42,384 bases of DNA from assembly GCA_030426925.1 (NCBI GenBank), contig JAUHXT010000008.1:1-42384 (forward strand), in the 5' to 3' direction. The notes beneath the pieces are model-generated. The model was given only the letters and a program-made list of their open reading frames with translations. It did not search any database and had not been told where the DNA came from. The stretch is from Alphaproteobacteria bacterium. Its GTDB lineage: Bacteria; Pseudomonadota; Alphaproteobacteria; Micavibrionales; Micavibrionaceae. Below, one piece after another: positions 22,836-31,439 of this stretch (positions are counted from its first letter, which is position 1; every line of letters starts with the position of its first letter). Position numbers and translations under genes: made by a program.

Positions 22836-25217
22836 CTACCCCCTCAACACCCCGCCCGTCTTGCTGGTCACGGCGGCGATGATTTTCTGGGACAGGCCGT
22901 CAATTTCGCTATCCGTCATCGTCTGCTCTTTTGGTTGCATGATGACGTTAATGGCCACGGACTTCTTGCCCTCATCCACGCCCTTGCCCTGGTAAACGTC
23001 GAACACGTCGACGTCGGTAATCAGGTCTTTGTCGGCGCCCTTCGCCGCGCGGATGATGTTGTCTGCTTCCACGTTTTCATCGACGATAAAGGCGAAGTCG
23101 CGTTCCACCGGCTGGAAGGCCGAGAGTTTTAACAGCGGCTTGGCAGACCCTTTTTTCTTGGCGTCCGGTATCGCTTCAAGGAACACTTCAAACCCGCACA
23201 CCGGGCCTTTGATGTCCATGTCTTCCAGCACCGCCGGGTGCAAATCACCGAATTGCGCCAGCACGAATTTGCCAAGGCGCAGCGTACCGGACCGTCCCGG
23301 GTGATAATAATCCGGCGCATCGCGGGACACCTGGAGGTTCGCAGCCGGAGCGCCGGCTGCTTCCAGCGCGGCAATCGCATCCGCCTTCACATCCATCAAA
23401 TCAATATCGCGGCTGGCGTCCGCGCCTGACCAGTGCTTGGACGATACGCTGCCGTGACGGATACCCGCGGCCACAATCTGCTGCCCGTCTGCTTTTACGG
23501 ATTGGAACGCGGGGCCGACTTCAAACAGCGCCGCATTCGGAGTGCCACGGTCGGCATTCTTGCCCGCCGCCTGTATCAGGTTGGGCAGGATCGACGGGCG
23601 CATCTGGTCCAGCTCCGAACTGATCGGGTTGGACAGGGTAAGGGAATTATCGTTGGAACCGAAAGATCCGGCGAGTTCCTTTGACATGAACGACCATGTG
23701 ACACATTCATTGAGGCCCCGCGCAGCCAGCGCCGTGCGGGCAAGGCGCGTGCGCATCTGCGTTTTTGTCTCTGCCGATGCCGTGACCGCCCCTTCGGAGC
23801 GCACAGACACGGGCGCGATATTGTCAAAGCCGTAAATCCGCACGACTTCTTCTACCAGGTCGGCCTTGCCTTCTACATCGACGCGCCATGACGGCACGCT
23901 CGCCGTATTGCCCTTGAAGGTAAAGCCCAGCGTTTCCAGAATTTGTTTTTGCTTGCCCGCATCAATCGACACGCCCGCCAGCTTTTCGGTATAGGCGGGG
24001 TCGAAATCAATCGTGCGCGTGGCGTCCGGTTTCTTTCCGGCAATCAGGATTTCGGACGCTTCACCGCCGCACAGCTCCAGAACCATTTTCGTGGCAAGCT
24101 CCATCCCGACCTGCGTGAAGTCCGGGTCGACCCCGCGTTCAAAACGGTAACGTGCATCGGAAATAATACCGTGGTCGCGGCCTGTGCGCGCGGTTGACAT
24201 AGGGTCGAAATACGCGGCTTCGATAAACACGTTGACGGTGTCCTCTTCACTGCCCGTGCTTGTTCCGCCGACAATCCCGCCAAGACCGATCACGCCGCTG
24301 TCATCACAAATCGCGGTTTCCCCGCCGGCCAGCGTGTAGGACTTGTCGTTCAGCGCATCGAGCGTCTCTCCCGCTTCGGCCAGCCGCACATGGATATTGC
24401 CGGACAGCTTGTCGGCATCGTAAACGTGCAGCGGACGGCCATAGGCCATGGAGAAAAAGTTCGTGATATCCACCAGCGCGGAAATCGGGCGCAGGCCGAC
24501 GGCCTTTAATTGCTTTTGCAGCCAGTCCGGTGACGGGCCGTTCTTCACGCCGCGTACCAGCCGCCCGACAAAATGCGGGCAGGTATCGGGTGTTTGAAGG
24601 TCAACGTCAATAGGACAGTCGCCCATCCCTTTGACGGGTGTGGTATCAATCGGCTTGAGTGTACCAAGCCCGGCAGCGGCAAGGTCGCGCGCAATCCCGT
24701 ATACGCCCGTACAATCGGAACGGTCGGGCGTGAGGCCAATATCGATGACCGGATCGTCCATGCCATAAATTTGTGTGAACGGTGTGCCGACCGGCGTATC
24801 CTCCGGCAAATCGATAATGCCCTCATGGTCGTCGGACAATCCCATCTCGCGTTCGGACACCAGCATCCCGTTGGATTCCTGCCCGCGGATATTCCCCTTT
24901 TTCAGCCATAGGTCCGTGCCCGGCACGTAAGACCCGACAGGGGCGAAAATGCCCTTCATCCCCGTGCGCGCATTGGGCGCGCCGCAGACAACCTGTAACA
25001 CTTCCTCACCGGTATTGACCTGGCACACGCGCAGCTTGTCGGCATCCGGATGCTTTTCAGCGGATTCCACGTAAGCGACTTTGAACGGCGCGAACTTCTC
25101 GCCCGGGTCTTCCACGCCCTCAAGTTCCAACCCGATGGCGGTCAGCGTGTCTGTAATTGTTGTCAGGTCGGCATCTGTATCCAGATACTCTTTTAACCAG
25201 CTTAAAGTGAATTTCAT
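22836..25217 (-). CDS. pheT: Phenylalanyl-tRNA synthetase beta subunit
   Basis: Beta chain of the alpha2-beta2 PheRS, which charges tRNA-Phe; 793 residues, normal length. MKFTLSWLKEYLDTDADLT is the standard N-terminus. The EMAP-like tRNA-binding OB fold (about 40-150) has KLRVCQVNTGEEVLQVVCGAPNAR. The B3/B4 editing domain, B5 domain, catalytic-like core (about 480-680) and the C-terminal ferredoxin-like anticodon domain with VERDFAFIVDENV follow. The start is ATG 25217, two bases after the stop of the GNAT gene, with GGAG in that overlap, so translation is coupled to it. pheS lies about 1.1 kb upstream, separated by two genes. The 3' end abuts a solo REP-like repeat. Confidence 0.97.
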   Translation of the reverse strand: MKFTLSWLKEYLDTDADLTTITDTLTAIGLELEGVEDPGEKFAPFKVAYVESAEKHPDADKLRVCQVNTGEEVLQVVCGAPNARTGMKGIFAPVGSYVPGTDLWLKKGNIRGQESNGMLVSEREMGLSDDHEGIIDLPEDTPVGTPFTQIYGMDDPVIDIGLTPDRSDCTGVYGIARDLAAAGLGTLKPIDTTPVKGMGDCPIDVDLQTPDTCPHFVGRLVRGVKNGPSPDWLQKQLKAVGLRPISALVDITNFFSMAYGRPLHVYDADKLSGNIHVRLAEAGETLDALNDKSYTLAGGETAICDDSGVIGLGGIVGGTSTGSEEDTVNVFIEAAYFDPMSTARTGRDHGIISDARYRFERGVDPDFTQVGMELATKMVLELCGGEASEILIAGKKPDATRTIDFDPAYTEKLAGVSIDAGKQKQILETLGFTFKGNTASVPSWRVDVEGKADLVEEVVRIYGFDNIAPVSVRSEGAVTASAETKTQMRTRLARTALAARGLNECVTWSFMSKELAGSFGSNDNSLTLSNPISSELDQMRPSILPNLIQAAGKNADRGTPNAALFEVGPAFQSVKADGQQIVAAGIRHGSVSSKHWSGADASRDIDLMDVKADAIAALEAAGAPAANLQVSRDAPDYYHPGRSGTLRLGKFVLAQFGDLHPAVLEDMDIKGPVCGFEVFLEAIPDAKKKGSAKPLLKLSAFQPVERDFAFIVDENVEADNIIRAAKGADKDLITDVDVFDVYQGKGVDEGKKSVAINVIMQPKEQTMTDSEIDGLSQKIIAAVTSKTGGVLRG

Positions 25218-25219
25218 CG

Positions 25220-25654
25220 TTATTTCTCCGTAGGGAGAATATGTAACGTGAAATCGACTGTAATTCCAAGGTTTTTATACAGATTTTGGGCGGCGATATT
25301 GTCGTTTTCGGCCATCCAGTAGATGCGGGCCCAGCCCTGTTCACGCCCTTCCAGCGCCAGCCGTTCGACCAGCGCACGGGCGATCCCCCGCCGGCGCATG
25401 TCCTCGGCCACGAAAACGTCCTGCATATAGGCGGCCGGGTTCATATTCCCGGTGATGGGGTGAAGGATATAATGGACAATTCCGGCCAGCTTGCCGTTCA
25501 CATGCGCGCCAAACCCTTTCACGTCGCTGGCGGGGTCGCAAATGCGCTGCCATGTCTGGTTGGTCACGTTCTGGTCGATGCGGTGCAGGCAATTGGCGTT
25601 CCAAAGCGGAAGCCAGGCTTTATAGTCGGATTTTTCCAGCGCTCTGATATCCAT
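25220..25654 (-). CDS. GNAT-family N-acetyltransferase
   Basis: GCN5-related acetyltransferase, 144 residues, the usual size for one domain, transferring an acetyl group from acetyl-CoA to an amine (substrate unknown). The acetyl-CoA-binding motif A is visible as QDVFVAEDMRRRGIARALVERLALEGREQGWARIYW (R-R-R-G-I-A at about 90-95). The preceding strand is LAGIVHYILH, and the final beta strand has NIAAQNLYKNLGITV, with the Tyr typical of the family. It is the gene directly before pheT, two bases apart, and 18 bases after a hypothetical gene, so the three form one transcription unit. Its insertion separates pheS from pheT. Confidence 0.9.
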   Translation of the reverse strand: MDIRALEKSDYKAWLPLWNANCLHRIDQNVTNQTWQRICDPASDVKGFGAHVNGKLAGIVHYILHPITGNMNPAAYMQDVFVAEDMRRRGIARALVERLALEGREQGWARIYWMAENDNIAAQNLYKNLGITVDFTLHILPTEK

Positions 25655-25672
25655 GCCGGAACTGTAGGAGGG

Positions 25673-26257
25673 TTAAGCGACTTTCGCAACCGGTTCGTGC
25701 CTGGCTTTACGGCGTCTTTCCCCGAATTCCCTGGCGACCTTTTCTTTAAAGGCATCGTATTCGGCATGCATGTCATCCAGTGTGGCTTTCGCATTGTCTC
25801 CTATGTCGCCTGTGTCCGTTAACTCGGACATGGTCGCGGTAAATTCCGTTACACGCCGGTTATTTTCCCGAACGATCCATGAATCGCCGTCAGTTTCAGC
25901 CAGCGCTCTTTGGAAATCATTACAAAGGAAACGGTCTTTCACATCAGGGAAGAAAGTCTGGAATAAGAAACTGTCTCTGTCGGAAATACCGCGCACGCAC
26001 GCCCTCCGCCCGCTTTTAGGCAAGTCTCCGCACTCTTTGCGGAAAGCTTCAAGGTCTTCTTCATGTTCAAAGATGATTTCAAGCCGGTATATACCCCAGC
26101 CATCTGTATTCTCTTCCAGTGGCGTGTCTAAAATGAAAACCCTGCCAAGGATCGCCCCGTTTTTCGCCAATTCAGTGATTTTGTCCTTTGCGTCCCTCAG
26201 CTTGTGAAAAGGAAGCAGCGTTTCTACATGCGGCTTTAATTTTTCTATATCTAGCAT
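25673..26257 (-). CDS. Hypothetical protein, 194 aa
   Basis: Soluble, charged protein with no signal peptide or membrane helix; family not recognised. The first half reads as alpha/beta (VETLLPFHKLRDAKDKI, then GRVFILDTPLEENTDGWGIYRLEIIFEHEEDLEAF). The middle has a Cys/Arg-rich stretch (SGRRACVRGISDRDSF), and the C-terminal third is predicted helical (DDMHAEYDAFKEKVAREFGERRRK). It begins at ATG 26257 with GAGGG upstream, behind a plausible own promoter (26291-26318). It ends 18 bases before the GNAT start, so it leads a small operon with the GNAT gene and pheT. Codon use is like its neighbours. Confidence 0.75.
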   Translation of the reverse strand: MLDIEKLKPHVETLLPFHKLRDAKDKITELAKNGAILGRVFILDTPLEENTDGWGIYRLEIIFEHEEDLEAFRKECGDLPKSGRRACVRGISDRDSFLFQTFFPDVKDRFLCNDFQRALAETDGDSWIVRENNRRVTEFTATMSELTDTGDIGDNAKATLDDMHAEYDAFKEKVAREFGERRRKARHEPVAKVA

Positions 26258-26290
26258 AATCTTACACCCTCTATATGCTTATAAGGGCGG

Positions 26291-26318
26291 ATATTATGCG
26301 CATTATGAAAAAATGCAA
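26291..26318 (-). promoter_or_regulatory. Putative promoter for the hypothetical-GNAT-pheT unit
   Basis: On the minus strand TTGCAT (26318-26313) is followed after 16 bases by TAATAT (26296-26291), 34 bases before the ATG at 26257. If real, pheT is transcribed apart from pheS. Confidence 0.4.
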
Positions 26319-26341
26319 CTAAAAAATATTATGGTTAATGG

Positions 26342-27427
26342 TTATTTCTCGCCGGTGGCACGGTTCGGGCGGTCCAGCGGGCTAAAGCCATAATGGTTCA
26401 GCCAGCGCGTATCGCTTTCAAAGAAGGTGCGAAGGTCCGGAATCCCGTATTTCAGCATCGCCACGCGCTCAATTCCCATCCCGAAGGCAAAGCCCTGGTA
26501 TTCATCGGGGTCGAGCCCGCAATTCTTCAGCACGTTCGGATGCACCATGCCGCACCCAAGGATTTCCAGCCAGTCGTCACCGGCCCCGATTTTCAGGCCG
26601 CCGTCTTTGCGCGAACAGCCGATATCCATTTCCGCGGACGGTTCGGTAAACGGGAAGAAAGAGGGGCGGAAGCGCACAGGCAGATCGTCGATATCAAAGA
26701 AAGTCCGCGCGAAATCCATCAGGCAGCCTTTTAAGTGCCCCATATGGGTTTGCTTGTCGATGACCAGCCCTTCAATCTGGTGGAACATCGGCGTGTGGGT
26801 CATATCGTAATCCGAACGGTACGTGCGGCCGAAACAGACGATTTTGTGCGGCGGCTCTTCGTTCATCATCGTGTGGATCTGAACGGCGGAGGTATGCGTG
26901 CGCAAAAGCTTCTTCGCGCGCTCGCCTTCTTCCGTCGGGTCTTCGGGCAGGAAGAACGTGTCCTGCATTTCGCGCGCCGGGTGACCGGGCGGGAAGTTCA
27001 GCGCCGTGAAGTTATGAAAGTCGTCTTCGATATCCGGCCCTTCGCGCACCTCAAATCCCATGGACGCGAAGATTGCCAGCATCTCTTCCACCGTCTGAGA
27101 AATCGGGTGGATATGGCCGGCCGGTTCAGGCCGGACGGGCAGGGTGACGTCAAAGCGTTCTGTGGACAGGCGCTCTTCCATGGCCTGTTTCTTAAGCGCC
27201 TTTTCCTGGCGCTCCAGCAGCGTCGCAATCTCGTTTTTCAGTTCGTTCAGTGCCTGACCCGTGGCTTTGCGTTCGTCCGGGGCCATTTTGCCCAGACCCG
27301 CCATCAGGCCTGTAATCTTGCCCTTTTTCCCAAGCGCCGCCACCCGCGCGCTTTCCAGCGCATCCAGGTCGTTGGCCGCTTCTACCATGCCCGTCAGTTC
27401 GGTTTTCAGTGTATTAATATCAGTCAT
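26342..27427 (-). CDS. pheS: Phenylalanyl-tRNA synthetase alpha subunit
   Basis: Catalytic alpha chain of PheRS, class II aminoacyl-tRNA synthetase; 361 residues. The N-terminal coiled-coil (about 1-85) precedes [52 protein letters not shown], which is motif 1 and the conserved linker. [10 protein letters not shown] and [27 protein letters not shown] form motif 2. [18 protein letters not shown] near 325-345 is motif 3, which includes the ATP-binding Arg. The C-terminus carries a short extension ([13 protein letters not shown]) past the usual end. The Shine-Dalgarno is poor. Upstream on the same strand lie the CBS and P-loop genes and then rplT and rpmI. Confidence 0.97.
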   Translation of the reverse strand: MTDINTLKTELTGMVEAANDLDALESARVAALGKKGKITGLMAGLGKMAPDERKATGQALNELKNEIATLLERQEKALKKQAMEERLSTERFDVTLPVRPEPAGHIHPISQTVEEMLAIFASMGFEVREGPDIEDDFHNFTALNFPPGHPAREMQDTFFLPEDPTEEGERAKKLLRTHTSAVQIHTMMNEEPPHKIVCFGRTYRSDYDMTHTPMFHQIEGLVIDKQTHMGHLKGCLMDFARTFFDIDDLPVRFRPSFFPFTEPSAEMDIGCSRKDGGLKIGAGDDWLEILGCGMVHPNVLKNCGLDPDEYQGFAFGMGIERVAMLKYGIPDLRTFFESDTRWLNHYGFSPLDRPNRATGEK

Positions 27428-27488
27428 AGGGATTGGTTTTAATGCCAGACCTCGGCTTTTGCAAGCTTACTGCGCGTCTCGGTAAAGA

Positions 27489-27872
27489 TTAGTCCTTGAT
27501 ACGGCTGACATCCCGCTGGGAAATCATGGCAATGACCTGTCCCATATTACTGATAATGGGCAGGTGGCGAAATTTCCCCTTTTCCATCTTCTGGCGGCAA
27601 TCCTCAACATCATCGTCCGGAAAGGCCGTTTCCACCTCGGTCGTCATAACGTCAGCCAGACGCGTGCTGTCCGGATCCAGTTTTTGCGCGATCACCTTCT
27701 TCATAAAATCGCGTTCGGTGGCGATACCGCACATCATGTCCCCTTGCGTGACCATCACGGCCCCGATATTCAGTTCGGACATTTTCTGGGCGGCTTCCAG
27801 AACGGTGACGTCCTGATCCATGCTCAGCACGTCGCTGTTTGTTTGGAAACATTCCAGATCGCGGACTTTCAT
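27489..27872 (-). CDS. Two-CBS-domain protein
   Basis: Stand-alone pair of CBS domains, 127 residues, which usually bind adenosine nucleotides and sense energy state. CBS1 is about 14-65 (TVLEAAQKMSELNIGAVMVT, CGIATERDFMKKVI) and CBS2 about 74-125 (VMTTEVETAFPDDDVEDCRQKM, RHLPIISNMGQVIAMISQRDV). The frame runs 31 codons further upstream, but the start at ATG 27872, preceded by GAGGAG, gives the family's normal N-terminus MKVRDLECF. No effector domain is attached, so it probably regulates a partner protein. It lies between the P-loop gene and pheS on the same strand. Confidence 0.88.
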   Translation of the reverse strand: MKVRDLECFQTNSDVLSMDQDVTVLEAAQKMSELNIGAVMVTQGDMMCGIATERDFMKKVIAQKLDPDSTRLADVMTTEVETAFPDDDVEDCRQKMEKGKFRHLPIISNMGQVIAMISQRDVSRIKD

Positions 27873-27948
27873 AATGTCTGGCTCCTCGTAGCGTCTAACC
27901 GTACGCAAAAAAAGTCTACAGAAAACCGGGGATCGGCCACAGGGGTTT

Positions 27949-28743
27949 CTATGCGCTTTGCACATCCTTGTATGGCTGGCTGGATTGTAAGGAATCCTTG
28001 ATAAGCCGGATGAAGTCGTCTGTGCTCTGGACTGATTTCAGCGCATCGGAAGAAATCGTGATTCCGTACTGATCGGCGATGGCTTTGTATTTCGGCAGGC
28101 GCTGTTCAAACAGTTTCGGGTAGCACCAGTCAAAGAACGCTTTCGGGTCGATGGCATTCTCGTCGCTCACGCCCTGTTCGGCCATGAAGTCCACGACCGC
28201 CTTATCCAGAAATCCTTTTGGATAGAACATCGGTTTCGGGTATTCGGCAGCGCGCTCGAAAATCGCGTTTTTGTCTTCGTCCGACGCTTCGATGTAAACG
28301 ATCAGACTTTTCTCTGCGATGATTTCCGGCAGTTCGGGGTAATCCAGTTCGACGAAGCTGCCAGTCGTATCGTTAATAATACCGGCATGCCCCTGTTCCT
28401 TGGCAACATTGGCGAAGGCGGGCAGCGCCTGGCAGGCCAGCACTTCCGCGTCATGGTACAGGCGCTGGTGGCGCTTGATGGTTTTCAGCTTCGTGCCGCC
28501 CTTCGCCGGATCACCCAGAATACCCATCCACCTGGCGATGGGCGTGATATCCTCCTTCGTGATCTCATCCGCATGCGGGATATGGTCGGCGATGTAATAT
28601 TTGCCGATCAGGTAATCGACGGAAAAATGATACCAGTTATCGGATTTTTCCAGCATTGCGGAAATGTGGCTCTTGCCCACGCCCGACATACCGATCAGCG
28701 TAATGGCCTTAAACGGCGTTTTGATAAACTTGTCTTTGAACAT
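27949..28743 (-). CDS. P-loop NTPase of unknown function
   Basis: Predicted nucleotide-binding protein of 264 residues from ATG 28743 (an earlier TTG falls inside the rplT terminator and is unlikely). The Walker A loop is GMSGVGKSH (about 18-26), preceded by the strand KAITLI. A kinase-like hhhD/hhh pattern is present in KSLIVYIEASDEDK, and AGIINDTTGSFVELDYPE may hold the second acidic site. The overall layout resembles small-molecule kinases or shikimate-kinase-like ATPases, but the lid and the length do not match a family I can name. It is conserved in form, well composed and sits directly after rplT, where pheS would normally be. Function unknown. Confidence 0.75.
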   Translation of the reverse strand: MFKDKFIKTPFKAITLIGMSGVGKSHISAMLEKSDNWYHFSVDYLIGKYYIADHIPHADEITKEDITPIARWMGILGDPAKGGTKLKTIKRHQRLYHDAEVLACQALPAFANVAKEQGHAGIINDTTGSFVELDYPELPEIIAEKSLIVYIEASDEDKNAIFERAAEYPKPMFYPKGFLDKAVVDFMAEQGVSDENAIDPKAFFDWCYPKLFEQRLPKYKAIADQYGITISSDALKSVQSTDDFIRLIKDSLQSSQPYKDVQSA

Positions 28744-28759
28744 CTGATGGTTAAAGCAC

Positions 28760-28787
28760 AAAAAAAAGCCCCGAAAAAGGGGCTTTT
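28760..28787 (-). terminator. Intrinsic terminator of rpmI-rplT
   Basis: Stem AAAAGCCCC/GGGGCTTTT (28764-28772, 28779-28787) with a 6-base loop; on the minus strand it is followed by eight T. It ends the ribosomal protein transcript 24 bases after rplT. Confidence 0.9.
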
Positions 28788-28811
28788 ATTCAATTCATAT
28801 AGCAAAAACGC

Positions 28812-29168
28812 TTATTTCAGGGCTGCAGCAGCCTGCTTCGCGATTTCTGCGAACGCTTTTTCGTCATGTACGGCGATATCTGCCAGCACTTTACGGTCCA
28901 GTTCCAGACCGGATTTTCTCAACCCGTTCATGAACGTGCTGTAGGTCATGCCGTTCAGGCGGGCGGCTGCGTTGATACGCTGAATCCACAATTTGCGGAA
29001 TTCGCGCTTTTTAACGCGGCGGTCGCGGTAAGCGTACTGGCCCGCTTTTTCAACAGCCTGAACGGCTGTGCGGAAACAGTTCTTGCGGCGGCCGAAATAG
29101 CCTTTCGCGTTCTTGATAACTTTACGGTGGCGGTTGTGCGCCGGAACTTTTGCTGTAACGCGTGCCAT
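28812..29168 (-). CDS. rplT: 50S ribosomal protein L20
   Basis: L20 binds 23S rRNA early in large-subunit assembly; 118 residues, the normal length. The N-terminus [35 protein letters not shown] and the later [30 protein letters not shown] segment are the conserved basic extension and globular domain. The start ATG 29168 lies three bases beyond the rpmI stop, so L35 and L20 are translationally linked. In many bacteria L20 represses its own operon by binding the mRNA; nothing in the short leader here shows that clearly. A strong terminator follows. infC, the usual first gene of this operon, is not upstream. Confidence 0.98.
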   Translation of the reverse strand: MARVTAKVPAHNRHRKVIKNAKGYFGRRKNCFRTAVQAVEKAGQYAYRDRRVKKREFRKLWIQRINAAARLNGMTYSTFMNGLRKSGLELDRKVLADIAVHDEKAFAEIAKQAAAALK

Positions 29169-29171
29169 TGT

Positions 29172-29414
29172 CTATTCTCCTTTTGCTTCTGGGGCCGGAG
29201 ATTTCTTCTTCTTGCGGCCGTAGGGCAAGAAGTTGCGCAGGACAATACGTGCATCGGCATCTGACAGGATGCTCATGCCCTTGGCTTTACGCTTCATCTT
29301 CTTGGATTTGTTCATCATCATGTGGGACGTAAAGGCGTTTTTGGACTTCACCTTACCTTTAGACGTCACCTTGAACCGCTTTTTAGCGGAGCTTTTCGTC
29401 TTCATCTTCGGCAT
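29172..29414 (-). CDS. rpmI: 50S ribosomal protein L35
   Basis: L35, a small basic 50S protein; 80 residues from ATG 29414 with AAGGA seven bases upstream. MPKMKTKSSAKKRFKVTSKGKVK is the usual N-terminus, followed by the basic KSKKMKRKAKGMSILSDADARIVLRNFLPYG. The last 13 residues (KKKKSPAPEAKGE) extend past the normal end of about 65, and are not part of the standard domain. An earlier in-frame start at 29435 lacks support. It is followed three bases later by rplT. Confidence 0.97.
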   Translation of the reverse strand: MPKMKTKSSAKKRFKVTSKGKVKSKNAFTSHMMMNKSKKMKRKAKGMSILSDADARIVLRNFLPYGRKKKKSPAPEAKGE

Positions 29415-29556
29415 TTTATTTTCCTTTATTATCAAATATTTAGCAATCGAGGCATACCGATATCAAGGCCAGATTGCTTATGGATAGCCGTGTTATACGA
29501 GGAAAAGGGGGCAAAAATCAAGGGTTTTTATGCCTTTAATACCCCTGCGGCGCTTA

Positions 29557-30327
29557 TCAGGAGAACTTACTTAAAAACTGGCCGATATGATAGAAAATCA
29601 TCTGGCGGTGCCGCGCGGTGCTCAAACCGTTCTCCCCATCTTCATAACTGGTGATATCAATGCGCGGCGCTTTCGCATGTTTGCGGAAATATTCAATCTG
29701 GTGCTCATCGGCAAGTTTGTCCTGAAGGCCGTATTGCATCAGGATCGGCGCGCGCAGCTCATGCAGGTAAGGGGTTAAGTCGGTTTCCTTCATTTCCTCA
29801 ATCAGCGGCAGGCCGATGCGGTCTTTGTTTAAAATGATATGCGGCACGTTAATCGTGTCCTGTTGCGTGGCACCCAGATAATGCTGTTCACAAAAACTTT
29901 TCAGGTCGAGGATCGGCCAGAAAAAGAAAGCCATACGCGTTGTCTTGTTCATCTTGCGCACCACATGCGCCGCGCCCATTCCTTCGGCCACATAAATGAT
30001 TTTTTCAAATCCCTGCTTATGCGCCCAGTCTAAAATAGCGTCCATGTCCGTATTCGCGCCCTGCAGCGTGAATTCTTCCTGCAACCCTTCCGAACTGCCG
30101 CAACAGCGCATGTCAAAACGTAAGGTGTGCAGGCCGGACGTGGTGAAAAGATATTCAAGGTCGCCGAATAAATCCTTGTGCCCTTGTTTATGCCCTTCGG
30201 GAAACCCGTGCACCATGATGACCAGCGTTTTTTTATGCTCAGGCGTCGTCAGTTCCGAAGGTTCGGAATAGAGCGCAGACATAAACTGCTTCTTTTGGCC
30301 GGACTGGATTTCGAAAACTTGTGCCAT
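29557..30327 (-). CDS. Alpha/beta-hydrolase-fold protein lacking the nucleophile serine
   Basis: Alpha/beta-hydrolase-fold protein of 256 residues. The oxyanion-hole motif VHGFPEG (39-45), RFDMRCCGSSEG (strand 4 and loop, 70-81) and later YGLQDKLADEH (the acidic-residue loop) fit the fold. The nucleophile elbow, normally G-x-S-x-G, reads A114-E-G-M-G118, so Gly116 replaces the catalytic serine. The C-terminal His is possible (TARHRQM). It is therefore probably not a classical serine hydrolase; it may bind a ligand, use another residue, or act as a scaffold. The ATG at 30327 is divergent from zntB across about 100 bases. The 3' side is followed by rpmI on the same strand. Confidence 0.78.
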   Translation of the reverse strand: MAQVFEIQSGQKKQFMSALYSEPSELTTPEHKKTLVIMVHGFPEGHKQGHKDLFGDLEYLFTTSGLHTLRFDMRCCGSSEGLQEEFTLQGANTDMDAILDWAHKQGFEKIIYVAEGMGAAHVVRKMNKTTRMAFFFWPILDLKSFCEQHYLGATQQDTINVPHIILNKDRIGLPLIEEMKETDLTPYLHELRAPILMQYGLQDKLADEHQIEYFRKHAKAPRIDITSYEDGENGLSTARHRQMIFYHIGQFLSKFS

Positions 30328-30431
30328 ATGGATTTTTCGTGGTGGTTTCGCCGTTACCGTTTAGTATGGTAATTCAGTATGATACATTTTCAAGTAAAGT
30401 CTTTGAAAAGAGGGCTTTAAGGAAAACGGAC

Positions 30432-31415
30432 ATGAACGATAAGCAAAACGATCCGGTGTTATTTGCATACAAACTCGACCGTGAGGGCGGGGCGCAGGCG
30501 CTGGAGCATGGTGAAGTCAGCCGTATTCTGGAATCGGTCGAGCTGGGCTGGGCGCATCTGGACGCGACAAACCCGCTGGCCAGAAACTGGCTGGAAGAAA
30601 ATATCCCTTACCTGCCGACATGGATTTTGGATGCGTTGCTAGTCAAGGAAACGCGCCCACGTCTGGTGGAATACGAAAACGGGATGATGGTGATTTTACG
30701 TGGCGTGAACACGAACCCGGAGTCCAACCCCGAAGACATGGTGTCCCTTCGTATATGGATTGATGAACATCGCATTATTACAACGCGCATGCGCCGGCTG
30801 ACATCCGTACGGGAAGTAGAGGCAGCGCTGCTGGCAGGGCATGGCCCGAAAGACAGTGGGGAATTTCTGGGCATGCTGTGCGCCCGCTTGTTTGAAAAAA
30901 TGGAGCCGGTGATCGGCGAACTGGATGATACGGCAGACGACCTCGAAGAACAGGTGATGGACGAACCCAGCACGCAATTGCGTCAGGACATTGTTGACTT
31001 GCGAAAAACGGCCATTGCGCTGCGCCGTTACATCGCCCCGCAAAAGGACGTGATGGGCCATATCAGGACAAGCGAACAGGGATGGCTGACACTCACCGAC
31101 CGCCGTTTGATGCAGGAAAATTTCGACCGTACATTACGGTATGTTGAAGACCTGGATGCCGTGCGTGAACGCGCGCAGATTATCAAAGACGAACTCGCCA
31201 ACGCGCTGACTGACCGCATCAACAAAAACATGTATGTACTGTCCATCATTGCCGCCATCTTCCTGCCGCTTGGGTTTCTGACCGGACTGTTAGGAATTAA
31301 TGTTGGCGGCGTTCCCGGCGCGGACAATACGCAGGCCTTCTGGATTTTTTCCGGCGTACTGGTCGTACTGGTAGGATTCCAGGTCTGGCTTTTCAAAAAG
31401 ATGAAGTGGTTTTAA
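30432..31415 (+). CDS. zntB: CorA/ZntB-type divalent-cation transporter
   Basis: CorA-superfamily channel/transporter of 327 residues, in the ZntB branch (zinc efflux or uptake). A large cytoplasmic domain (about 1-260), rich in helices, ends in the long stalk helix. Two membrane helices follow: YVLSIIAAIFLPLGFLTGLLG (about 268-288) and FWIFSGVLVVLVGFQVWLF. The signature after the first is G-I-N-V-G-G, i.e. the GxN motif with ZntB-like GINVGG rather than the YGMNF of CorA, supporting the ZntB assignment. The frame is open 37 codons upstream, but ATG 30432, with AAGGAA upstream, begins at the normal MNDKQND. Substrate ion and direction of transport are inferred. Confidence 0.88.
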   Translation: MNDKQNDPVLFAYKLDREGGAQALEHGEVSRILESVELGWAHLDATNPLARNWLEENIPYLPTWILDALLVKETRPRLVEYENGMMVILRGVNTNPESNPEDMVSLRIWIDEHRIITTRMRRLTSVREVEAALLAGHGPKDSGEFLGMLCARLFEKMEPVIGELDDTADDLEEQVMDEPSTQLRQDIVDLRKTAIALRRYIAPQKDVMGHIRTSEQGWLTLTDRRLMQENFDRTLRYVEDLDAVRERAQIIKDELANALTDRINKNMYVLSIIAAIFLPLGFLTGLLGINVGGVPGADNTQAFWIFSGVLVVLVGFQVWLFKKMKWF

Positions 31416-31439
31416 GCAAAAATATTCTCGCTTAAGGGA

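Noticed and set aside
26735-27442. 235-codon plus-strand ORF across pheS
   Set aside because: Arg/His/Phe-rich translation without domains, antisense to an intact pheS; a shadow frame.
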